From positions 1 to 6,513 of the forward strand of contig JADGBP010000136.1 in the NCBI GenBank assembly GCA_015231395.1: 6,513 nt of DNA. The letters run 5' to 3'. The DNA is from Desulfamplus sp. (lineage in GTDB: Bacteria; Desulfobacterota; Desulfobacteria; Desulfobacterales; Desulfobacteraceae). The position numbers and the translations under genes were made by a program. Below, piece after piece: positions 1 to 6,120 of this stretch (position 1 is the stretch's first letter; every line of letters starts with the position of its first letter). The notes beneath the pieces were generated by a model. That model ran no database searches, was not told the DNA's origin, and saw only the letters and a program-made list of their open reading frames with translations.

Positions 1-1186
1 AAAAACATATGACAATTGATGCCAAAGCAATTACAATTACATCAAGATATTCAAGCTGAATGGGAAGTGTCGAAAAAGGATAGGCTGCGGGCAATTCAAT
101 AAACTGATATTTTTTTAAAAGAATACACACCAGAACACCAGCCGAAGTCCCAAGCAAAGTTCCAGTCAAACCAATTATCATGCCCTGAATCACAAAAACC
201 TTCCTGATTAGCATATCAGTGGCACCCATAGCTTTGAACACTGCAATATCCCGTGTTTTTTCCATGACCATCATGATAAGGGCACTGGCAATATTAAAGG
301 CAGCCACAAGAATAATGAGCGTAAGAATGACAAACATGGCTGTTTTTTCTAATTTTAATGCTGCGAAAAGACTTTTGTTGATCTCCATCCAGTCCCTTCC
401 ATAAAAAGGAGAGCCAAGCATATCTGCAATAGAATCCTTAATCTGAGGAGATTGAAAAAGATCTTTAACCCAGACACCCAGAGCAGATATCTTGCCCTTC
501 ATGCCCATCAACTTCTGGGCATCCTGAAGATGAATATATGCAAGCGAGCTGTCATATTCATACATGCCTGAATCAAACACCCCCGTTACCACAAAGCGTG
601 TCATGGAAGGCATGTGTCCTACAGGCGATATCATTCCACCCGGAACCATTAGCACCACCTTGTCTCCGGTTGTCACCCCCACATGCTTGGCAAGTTCACG
701 ACCCATTATAATTCCGGGAAAAGATCTCTCTGATTTACCGATGCCAAGTTTTTCTTCAAGCTCCACACCTATGCCAAGTTTTTCTTCAAGCTCCGCAGCG
801 GTAAATCCTTTTACAAGCGATACTCCTGATGCTGGCTCAATTCCCCTGACCACGGCTCCTGAGAGTCCTGATGCAGAACGAATCATGGTTTGACCAAATA
901 CCAGAGGAGAGATGGCATCAATACCTTTGATGGTATTTATTTTACCCACAGCCTCTTTGTAGTCGCTGAATTTGCTGGAGTACTCCATAATAAGAATATG
1001 AGGTTCTACACCAAGAATTCTTTTTCGGAATTCAATTTCAGCCCCACTCATGACCGCGATGACAATCACCAGAGCCATCACACCCACAGTAACCCCTGCA
1101 ACTGACAGCAAAGTAATAAGAGAGATAAACCCCTCTTTTCGTTTGGCTTTCAGATATTTGCCTGCTATGAAAAATTCAAGGGACAT
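1..1186 (-). CDS. lolC: Lipoprotein-releasing ABC transporter permease, LolC/LolE family (3' end cut by window)
   Basis: Inner-membrane permease of the LolCDE machine, which with the ATPase LolD extracts outer-membrane lipoproteins and hands them to LolA. The frame is open from the ATG at 1186 to base 1, giving 395 residues; LolC/E proteins are about 400-415, so only the extreme C-terminus is missing. The N-terminus (MSLEFFIAGKYLKAKRKEGF, then ISLITLLSVAGVTVGVMAL) is the classic LolC/E start: an amphipathic stretch followed by the first membrane helix. A large periplasmic region follows, then a hydrophobic helix (VILTLIILVAAFNIASALIM), then the FtsX-family loop EKTRDIAVFKAMGAT and further helices. 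A purine-rich run (AGAAGAGAGAG) lies just upstream of the start. It lies 93 bp downstream of lysS on the same strand, an order common in deltaproteobacteria, where lolD would be expected next. LolC versus LolE cannot be decided here. Residues 132-150 carry a 10-residue tandem duplication. Confidence 0.93.
   Translation of the reverse strand, partial: MSLEFFIAGKYLKAKRKEGFISLITLLSVAGVTVGVMALVIVIAVMSGAEIEFRKRILGVEPHILIMEYSSKFSDYKEAVGKINTIKGIDAISPLVFGQTMIRSASGLSGAVVRGIEPASGVSLVKGFTAAELEEKLGIGVELEEKLGIGKSERSFPGIIMGRELAKHVGVTTGDKVVLMVPGGMISPVGHMPSMTRFVVTGVFDSGMYEYDSSLAYIHLQDAQKLMGMKGKISALGVWVKDLFQSPQIKDSIADMLGSPFYGRDWMEINKSLFAALKLEKTAMFVILTLIILVAAFNIASALIMMVMEKTRDIAVFKAMGATDMLIRKVFVIQGMIIGLTGTLLGTSAGVLVCILLKKYQFIELPAAYPFSTLPIQLEYLDVIVIALASIVICF
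741..794 (-). repeat. 30-bp in-frame tandem duplication inside lolC
   Basis: Two 24-base identical blocks (741-764 and 771-794) lie at a 30-bp period. On the minus strand they encode ELEEKLGIG twice, separated by one Val (residues 132-140 and 142-150 of LolC). The only base changes lie in the spacer and at the flank, so the duplication looks recent. It falls in the periplasmic domain, where family members have a variable loop, and does not break the frame. Confidence 0.9.
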
Positions 1187-1279
1187 CAACTCTCTCTTCT
1201 ATATGTAATTGCTTTTACCGTGAAAAAACATTGTGATTTTTATAATCCGGAATGGCTCATACAGCTATGTTGTGTTTGT

Positions 1280-2815
1280 TTATAAATTACTTTTCATGTG
1301 AGGAAACAGAATAACCTCACGAATAGAGGGGGAATCTGTGAGCAGCATCACAAGGCGGTCTATGCCAATGCCCTCTCCAGCAGTTGGCGGCATGCCATAT
1401 TCAAGGGCTTCCACATAATCAGCGTCCATAATATGGGCTTCTGTGTCCCCTTCAGTTCTCTGCGATGCCTGCTCTGCAAATCTTTCGTACTGATCCGCAG
1501 GATCATTGATTTCCGAAAATCCATTGGCAATCTCCCTGCCTGCAATGAAAAGCTCAAAACGGTCAGTCAGTTCAGGATTGATGTCATTTTTTCTTGACAG
1601 GGGAGATACCTCAACCGGATATCCGGTTATAAAGGTGGGCTGAATCAATTTAGGTTCCACAAGTGCATCAAAAAGTTTAGTCAAGATTTTTCCATAACGC
1701 TCTTTTTTGATGATCTTGATCCCTTTTTGATCCGCTATTTCAAGCAGTTTTGATGGGTCATCAATAATTGAGTTGTCAATACCACCAATAGTCGTAAGAG
1801 ACTCAATCATGGAGATTCTCTGCCACTTCCCATTGTTTGAGGTCGCCGCGAAATCAATGACTTCACCCTGATACTCAATCTGATGAGTTCCATTGACCTC
1901 CATGGCAATAGATCTGAACATCTCTTCCGTGATATCCATCATGTCTTCATAAGTTGCATATGCCTGATAAAACTCGACCATAGTAAATTCGGGGTTATGT
2001 CGGGTGGATACCCCCTCATTTCTAAAGTTCCTATTGATCTCAAAGACCTTTTCAAATCCGCCAACCACAAGGCGTTTAAGATAAAGCTCAGGTGCAATAC
2101 GAAGAAAAAGCTCCATACCAAGGGCATTGTGCCATGTCTTAAAAGGAGTTGCTTCGGCTCCGCCCGGCAAAGGTTGCATCATTGGGGTCTCAACTTCCAT
2201 AAAATCCCGTGCTTCAAAAAAACGGCGCATGGTACTGACAATTTTACTTCGTTTTATAAAAATGTCTCTTGCTGGTTCATTCATAATAAGATCAAGATAT
2301 CTTTGCCGATATCTTTTTTCAGGATCTTTTATGCCATGATATTTTTCAGGAAGGGGTCTGACCGATTTTGAAAGAAGCCTCAAGTTTTTTGCCAGAAGTG
2401 TCCACTCTCCTGTTTTAGTCTGAAAAAGCGTACCTTCAATACCGATAAAATCCCCGATATCAAGTTTTTTGAAAAGAGCGTAGGCTGAATCGCCAACAAA
2501 ATTTTTCTGTATATATGCTTGTATCTGACCTGTTCTGTCCTTGAACCTGATAAAAGATGATTTGCCAAATTTGTTTACAGCCATCATTCTTCCTGCCACA
2601 GCAAATATGGTTCCGTTCTCTCCAAAAGTGGGCACATTTTCTCCAAAAGTGGGTACGTGCTCTCCCTGAGTTTCCAGTTCTATTTGTGTCAATTTCTGAA
2701 GCTGCTCAATGGTATTTGATATTTTAAAATCATTGGGATAAAGATTGACTCCGCTCTCTTTGAGCTCATCCATCTTTTCTTTTCTTGCTTTGAGAAGTGT
2801 GCTTGATTCTTCCAT
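1280..2815 (-). CDS. lysS: Lysyl-tRNA synthetase, class II
   Basis: Cytoplasmic enzyme that charges tRNA-Lys with lysine using ATP. The complete protein is 511 residues, slightly longer than the usual ~490-505. The N-terminal anticodon-binding OB fold spans about residues 70-150 (VAGRMMAVNKFGKSSFIRFK, DRTGQIQAYI). The class II catalytic core follows: the motif 1 region around FMEVETPMMQPLPGGAEATPF (205-225), motif 2 FRNEGVSTRHNPEFT (264-278) and motif 3 GEGIGIDRLVMLL (480-492), ending with REVILFP. The start at 2815 is chosen because MEESS..LKARKEKMDEL matches the usual N-terminal helix; the Shine-Dalgarno is poor (only a GGA about 14 nt upstream), and the start lies inside a local duplication. 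Residues 51-71 hold a heptad duplication (GEHVPTF, GENVPTF, GENGTIF) just before the OB fold, which accounts for the extra length. No tRNA-binding or catalytic motif is disturbed, so the enzyme should be functional. Confidence 0.97.
   Translation of the reverse strand: MEESSTLLKARKEKMDELKESGVNLYPNDFKISNTIEQLQKLTQIELETQGEHVPTFGENVPTFGENGTIFAVAGRMMAVNKFGKSSFIRFKDRTGQIQAYIQKNFVGDSAYALFKKLDIGDFIGIEGTLFQTKTGEWTLLAKNLRLLSKSVRPLPEKYHGIKDPEKRYRQRYLDLIMNEPARDIFIKRSKIVSTMRRFFEARDFMEVETPMMQPLPGGAEATPFKTWHNALGMELFLRIAPELYLKRLVVGGFEKVFEINRNFRNEGVSTRHNPEFTMVEFYQAYATYEDMMDITEEMFRSIAMEVNGTHQIEYQGEVIDFAATSNNGKWQRISMIESLTTIGGIDNSIIDDPSKLLEIADQKGIKIIKKERYGKILTKLFDALVEPKLIQPTFITGYPVEVSPLSRKNDINPELTDRFELFIAGREIANGFSEINDPADQYERFAEQASQRTEGDTEAHIMDADYVEALEYGMPPTAGEGIGIDRLVMLLTDSPSIREVILFPHMKSNL
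2603..2665 (-). repeat. 21-bp tandem repeat (7-residue units) inside lysS
   Basis: A 17-base core beginning TCTCCAAAAGTGGG on the plus strand occurs at 2619-2635 and 2640-2656, a 21-bp period with one mismatch. It encodes VPTFGEN twice; in protein phase there are three related units, GEHVPTF, GENVPTF and GENGTIF (LysS residues 51-71). The insertion sits in the linker between the N-terminal helix and the first OB-fold strand. Confidence 0.88.
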
Positions 2816-2845
2816 TATTTTATTATTTTTCCATTATTTTATTAT
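2810..2845. repeat. Direct duplication across the lysS start codon
   Basis: The 17-base string TTCCATTATTTTATTAT occurs at 2810-2826 and 2829-2845 (19-bp period). On the minus strand it duplicates the start-codon region of lysS. The upstream copy gives an ATG at 2834 that opens a three-codon frame, Met-Glu-Lys then TAA, ending just before the real start at 2815. Because 19 is not a multiple of three, the upper ATG is out of frame and cannot be an alternative lysS start. The duplicated AT-rich tract replaces any normal Shine-Dalgarno. Confidence 0.85.
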
Positions 2846-2873
2846 GTTCACATATGGGTACAACTGAAAAATC

Positions 2874-2907
2874 TGTATAGTTACCCCATTTTGCCGCCGT
2901 GTGTCAA
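2874..2907 (-). promoter_or_regulatory. Possible sigma-70 promoter for lysS
   Basis: On the minus strand a perfect TTGACA lies at 2907-2902, just downstream of the kinase stop codon. TATACA (4 of 6 matches to the -10 consensus) lies at 2879-2874, about 60 bp before the lysS start. The 22-nt spacer is longer than the optimal 17, so this is only a candidate. No stem-loop terminator is visible between the kinase and lysS, so read-through is also possible. Confidence 0.3.
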
Positions 2908-2921
2908 TATTTTGTTTCTGC

Positions 2922-4496
2922 CTAAAACAGGGATATCCCCGCATCTTCTTTAAAAATTACTGTAAAGGTCGTTCCTTTTCCATATGTGCTTTCAGCATAG
3001 ATCAATCCATTATATGAATCCACAAGTCTGTGAATAATGGAAAGCCCAAGCCCAGTACCATAAGATTTTGTGGTGAAAAAAGGGTTGAACACAGAATCAA
3101 GGTACTTTTGTTCAATACCACAGCCATTATCGCTAACCTTCAAAAGTATCCGACCATCTTTTGATTTGAAAAGTCTGATGACTATCAAACCGCTACCTGT
3201 TGATTCATGAAGAGTTTCTTCCACATCATTGTTTCTTCTAATATTAATTGCTTCGGCAGCATTTTTAACAAGATTCCACATAATCTGCCGGAAATGGTCA
3301 GGATCAATATTAACAGCCAAAGACTCATCAAGATTCATCTGAAACTCAATTTTATTACTGCAAAATCCGGTATCTTCTGCCATGGAATGGCTGCACACTG
3401 CATCATCGCTTCGTAAATCATCTCGACACAAATCATCATCATAATCGGATAAAACATTACAGCAAAATTCAGCATCATCAGCATAATCGGACAAAGCATT
3501 ACAACAAAGTTCAGCATCATCAGCATAATCGGACAAAGCATTAGGACAAAGTTTAGTATCATCAGCATCATCGGATAAAGCATTACGGCACAATGCATCC
3601 TGCTTGAAAAGTTTGATTGTTTCCACAATTTCAGGAGCAAGTTGAATTTTTTTGGCGTTGATTGCAGGAGGTTTTGCAAACAAAAGAAATTCTGTAACAA
3701 TTCGGGTAAGCCTCTCAGTTTCCCGCAATACAATCTGCATCAGTTTATAATTATTTGTCCCTGGTTCCGAATCCTCCTTCATCATCTGAATGGAACCGGA
3801 CAATGATGCTAATGGATTTTTGATTTCATGTGCCATACCTGCAGCAATCTCTCCCATGGCAGCCATTTTTTTGACCCGATTGAGGTGATCTTCCATCAAT
3901 TTCAAATCCCGTCTTGCCATTTTAGCTTGTAACGACAAGAAACCACTTAATACAGCCACCGCAAAGCATGAGGTCATCATTATAACCAGCCGGTAAATAA
4001 CGTGATTCCATTCAACCTGAGCAGATAAAGTACCTTTGGTAACAAGCGGAGATATAAAACCGTAATATTCCAGATCAATCAGAACCCCATACTGAAGAGA
4101 ACACAATGTGGCAATAATTAGGCTCCCTTTACGAAAAAGAAGCATACTCGCGGCAATAATTACCACAAGATAAATGAATGTAAATATACTTTGAAATCCA
4201 CCGGTAATATAAATAATGCAACTTACTGCAAAAGAGTCAATTGTAAGCTGTAGATATGCAAACAGGGGGCGGGAGGAAAATCTTTTAAACATTAAACCAT
4301 ATACTACAGATATGACCAGCATCAAAAGAGCAAGCATATACACTGCAACAAATGGTCTTGCATCAAAGGGAAGGGATTCATTTGTGGAAAAAACCAGCGT
4401 GGAAAATATCAGAATAATTGAAAAAATAATCCTGAAGGCAATAAGCCATTTTAATCCACGCTGCATTTCAACGCTATTTATCATTTTTGACAGCAC
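2922..4496 (-). CDS. Membrane sensor histidine kinase, PilS-like, with Cys/Asp-rich repeat insert
   Basis: Two-component sensor kinase that would autophosphorylate on His and pass phosphate to a response regulator. It is 524 residues from the GTG at 4496; the ATG at 4484 (520 residues) is equally plausible because AGGTG precedes it at good spacing. About six membrane helices lie within residues 17-190, then a charged linker without an obvious PAS domain. HisKA carries MAHEIKNPLASLSGS with phospho-acceptor His223. The ATPase domain has the N-box NLVKNAAEAI (Asn412), G1 DNGCGI (456-461), F-box region FNPFFTTK and G2 GTGLGLSI (480-487), so all catalytic boxes are intact. Residues 302-381, between HisKA and the N-box, are a Cys/Asp-rich tandem-repeat insert not normal for the family. 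It follows pilC by 38 bp, probably in one transcript, and resembles PilS of the pilin-regulating PilSR pair; no pilR follows, as lysS comes next. The pilus role is inferred from position and topology. Confidence 0.9.
   Translation of the reverse strand: MLSKMINSVEMQRGLKWLIAFRIIFSIILIFSTLVFSTNESLPFDARPFVAVYMLALLMLVISVVYGLMFKRFSSRPLFAYLQLTIDSFAVSCIIYITGGFQSIFTFIYLVVIIAASMLLFRKGSLIIATLCSLQYGVLIDLEYYGFISPLVTKGTLSAQVEWNHVIYRLVIMMTSCFAVAVLSGFLSLQAKMARRDLKLMEDHLNRVKKMAAMGEIAAGMAHEIKNPLASLSGSIQMMKEDSEPGTNNYKLMQIVLRETERLTRIVTEFLLFAKPPAINAKKIQLAPEIVETIKLFKQDALCRNALSDDADDTKLCPNALSDYADDAELCCNALSDYADDAEFCCNVLSDYDDDLCRDDLRSDDAVCSHSMAEDTGFCSNKIEFQMNLDESLAVNIDPDHFRQIMWNLVKNAAEAINIRRNNDVEETLHESTGSGLIVIRLFKSKDGRILLKVSDNGCGIEQKYLDSVFNPFFTTKSYGTGLGLSIIHRLVDSYNGLIYAESTYGKGTTFTVIFKEDAGISLF
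3432..3593 (-). repeat. 42-bp in-frame tandem repeat inside the histidine kinase gene
   Basis: Units of 42 bp are evident at 3440-3481, 3482-3523 and 3524-3565, with a partial, more diverged unit from 3566 to about 3600. Each begins on the plus strand with CATAATCGGA or a close variant and ends CATCAG. They encode 14-residue units of the form LCxNALSDYADDAE: residues 302-315, 316-329 and 330-343, then two degenerate 12-residue units to residue 367, ending near FCSN (378-381). The two central units are the most alike and the outer ones decayed, as expected for stepwise expansion. Nine Cys lie within about 80 residues. Confidence 0.92.
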
Positions 4497-4499
4497 CTG
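4494..4499 (-). promoter_or_regulatory. Candidate ribosome binding site bearing on the kinase start
   Basis: CAGGTG on the minus strand lies 9 nt before the ATG at 4484. It overlaps the GTG at 4496, whose own upstream sequence offers only an AGG about 20 nt away. This favours ATG 4484 as the real start, shortening the protein by four residues. Confidence 0.4.
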
Positions 4500-4534
4500 C
4501 AGTATGGCAAGAAATTACCTGCTCATGATAGTTC

Positions 4535-5344
4535 TTAAAGAGCACCAGCCATTTTGAATATCGGAAGATACATGGCAATTACAAGACCACCAATAACTGT
4601 TCCAAGGAATACAAGCATAAAAGGCTCAATCATGGCGGTCAGGTTGCTCACAGCCTGATCAACCTCATCATCATAAAAATCAGCTATTTTACCAAGCATC
4701 TGATCCAGAGCACCGGTTGATTCACCAACAGATATCATGGAACACACCATAGATGGAAACACACCGCTCTCCAGAAGAGGATCGGCCATAGAACGCCCCT
4801 CTGAAATACCAATCTTGACATCACTAATGGCAAACTCCACAGTTTTATTTCCGGCAGTTCTGGCAACAATGTCAAGAGCCTCAAGAATGGAAACCCCACT
4901 TGACATCATTGTTCCCATGGTTCTTGTGAATTTTGCAACCGCGACCTTTTTGATCAATATTCCAAAAATAGGCAATTTCAAGGCCAGATCATCCATGATA
5001 ATTCTGCCTTTCTGGGTTGCGTAAGCTCTTTTCATCAGAAACATGAAACCGAACATACCGAAAATTATATACCCAATGTTTGATATTACAAAATCACTGA
5101 AAGCAACAACCATTAGCGTAGGACCCGGAAGGTTACCACCCATACTCGAAAACATCTCAGTAAAAACCGGAATAACAAACACCAGAATAATACCAACAAC
5201 TATAATCGCTATTGCCATAGTAACTGCCGGATATGTCATTGCTCCCTTAACCTGTCTTTTAAGTTTAGACATCTTTTCCATGTATGCGGATAACCGCCTC
5301 AAGATAATATCTAAAATACCTCCAGCCTCGCCTGCAGCAACCAT
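4535..5344 (-). CDS. pilC: Type IV pilus inner-membrane platform protein PilC, C-terminal two thirds (5' part displaced)
   Basis: PilC is the polytopic inner-membrane platform on which the PilB/PilT ATPases drive pilin assembly and retraction. This piece is 269 residues and starts with MVAAGEAGGILDIILRRLSAY, which in intact PilC/GspF proteins lies near residue 130 at the end of the first T2SSF domain. Membrane helices are visible at about residues 41-63, 88-104 and 241-262. The second T2SSF domain is complete, from FTRTMGTMMSSGVSILEALD to the conserved SVGESTGALDQML and IEPFMLVFLGTVIGGLV. The ATG at 5344 is an internal Met, not a true start: there is no ribosome site, and the frame upstream meets a stop (5369-5371) after eight codons of antisense fchA. 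The matching N-terminus is at 6121-6513 on the other strand. As it stands this is a broken gene; the split could be real or artefactual. Confidence 0.93.
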   Translation of the reverse strand: MVAAGEAGGILDIILRRLSAYMEKMSKLKRQVKGAMTYPAVTMAIAIIVVGIILVFVIPVFTEMFSSMGGNLPGPTLMVVAFSDFVISNIGYIIFGMFGFMFLMKRAYATQKGRIIMDDLALKLPIFGILIKKVAVAKFTRTMGTMMSSGVSILEALDIVARTAGNKTVEFAISDVKIGISEGRSMADPLLESGVFPSMVCSMISVGESTGALDQMLGKIADFYDDEVDQAVSNLTAMIEPFMLVFLGTVIGGLVIAMYLPIFKMAGAL

Positions 5345-5355
5345 ATTGAAGAGAT
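5341..5355. other. Inversion or chimera junction between pilC and fchA
   Basis: To the left the sequence is pilC read on the minus strand; to the right it is fchA read on the plus strand, with no spacer. Both coding signals run up to about 5344-5350 and neither has a start codon there. The bases ATTG (5345-5348) can belong to either gene, and AAGAGAT (5349-5355) recurs inverted as ATCTCTT at 6503-6509, ending four bases before the window end. This is the pattern of a microhomology-mediated inverted join. Confidence 0.8.
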
Positions 5356-5944
5356 TGCAGCAAGATCTTCAGCCCCTGGTGGTGGTTCTGCCTCTGCGGC
5401 AATAGCCGCAATTGGCATTGGACTTGCTTCAATGGTAGCAAAACTTACCTACGGAGTCAGAAGGTTTGAAAATGTGCAGCCTTACATGCAGAAACATATA
5501 CCCCTGCTTCACGAGCTTACCCGAAAACTTATCCCCATGATTGATGCTGACACATCGGCATTTAATGAGTATATGGAGGGTTTGAGAATGCCGAAAGGGA
5601 TAGATGCTGACGATTCTGCAACACAGGCACGTAATGCAAAAATGCAGGCGGGTCTTAAAACCGCTATCAATGTTCCTCTGACTACCATGCGTCTTGGTGA
5701 TTCTGCATGGAATGCGTTGTGTGAAGTTGCAAAGTATGGAAATCCCGCATCAAAATCAGATATTCAGGTGGGTGCGAGAGCTTTGGAAACGGGTATCTGG
5801 GGAGCGTTTCAGAATGTTTGTATTAATATGAAAGATATTGAGGATAAAAATTATAAGACAGCCATTCTTGAAGAGGCAGAGGCTATTGTAGAAAGAGCAA
5901 ATGTTAAATGCCTGGAAATACTTTCAATATTAAACAAAATCTGA
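5345..5944 (+). CDS. fchA: Formimidoyltetrahydrofolate cyclodeaminase, missing its first residues
   Basis: Cytosolic folate enzyme that converts 5-formimidoyl-THF to 5,10-methenyl-THF and ammonia; it is the cyclodeaminase half of FTCD, free-standing in many bacteria. The visible frame gives 199 residues against about 205-210 for the family, so roughly ten N-terminal residues and the start codon are lost. Family signatures are clear: IEEIAARSSAPGGGS with the conserved PGGGS at 5375-5389, LASMVAKLTYG, DADTSAFNEYMEGLRMPK, INVPLTTMR, and GNPASKSDIQVGARAL leading to NVCIN. The first ATG in frame, at 5432, lies after the PGGGS motif and would give only 170 residues, so it is not the true start. Upstream the frame stays open into antisense pilC only to a stop at 5312-5314, with no ATG. 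The gene is cut by the junction at 5341-5355. It reads toward the pilC N-terminal piece 176 bp downstream; the pairing of folate and pilus genes suggests no functional link. Confidence 0.92.
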   Translation: MEEIAARSSAPGGGSASAAIAAIGIGLASMVAKLTYGVRRFENVQPYMQKHIPLLHELTRKLIPMIDADTSAFNEYMEGLRMPKGIDADDSATQARNAKMQAGLKTAINVPLTTMRLGDSAWNALCEVAKYGNPASKSDIQVGARALETGIWGAFQNVCINMKDIEDKNYKTAILEEAEAIVERANVKCLEILSILNKI

Positions 5945-6049
5945 AAATAGTGCTCAAGAAAACGATTGAATTTATACAAAATAAAGAATTTCTGGAAATA
6001 GTGCTCAAGAAAGTTATTGAAAATATAAAACTATACAAAATAAAGAATT
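5941..6049. repeat. Imperfect direct repeat downstream of fchA
   Basis: Two copies of a 50-58 bp AT-rich unit lie nearly back to back, at 5941-5990 and 5992-6049. Both begin CTGRAAATAGTGCTCAAGAA (R is A in the first copy, G in the second) and end TATACAAAATAAAGAATT. The middle differs by substitutions and an 8-bp length change. The first copy contains the fchA stop codon (5942-5944), so the unit probably arose by copying the gene's 3' end. I see no stem-loop terminator. AT-rich TTGAAA/TATACA strings occur, but none is at convincing promoter spacing. Confidence 0.85.
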
Positions 6050-6107
6050 GAAAAGTCATAATATCATTGTGCAAATCTATCTGTAAACTCAGCTTTTTAA
6101 CATTGCC

Positions 6108-6113
6108 AAGGAG
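6108..6113 (+). promoter_or_regulatory. Ribosome binding site of pilC
   Basis: AAGGAG, a near-ideal Shine-Dalgarno, lies 7 nt before the ATG at 6121. It fixes the true pilC start, in contrast to the 5344 fragment, which has no such site. Confidence 0.8.
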
Positions 6114-6120
6114 ATCGTAA

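Noticed and set aside
564..893. 109-residue plus-strand frame rich in Pro, Ser and Thr with a repeated MPSFSSSSTP/MPSFSSSSAA segment
   Set aside because: It is antisense to lolC; the repeat is the lolC duplication read on the wrong strand, and no ribosome site is present.
1883..2371. 162-residue plus-strand frame
   Set aside because: It lies wholly opposite the catalytic core of lysS, which has all class II motifs.
3396..3607. Possible CRISPR array, given regularly spaced repeats
   Set aside because: The whole 42-bp unit repeats with no unique spacers, and it is in frame inside a kinase gene.
3335..3733. 132-residue minus-strand frame with repeated Met-rich segments
   Set aside because: It is the kinase repeat read in another frame of the same strand; the kinase frame has the conserved boxes on both sides.
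4500..4520. TGGCA...TGCT resembling a sigma-54 promoter between pilC and the kinase
   Set aside because: The GG and GC elements are not at the required spacing and the second half lacks the TTGC core.
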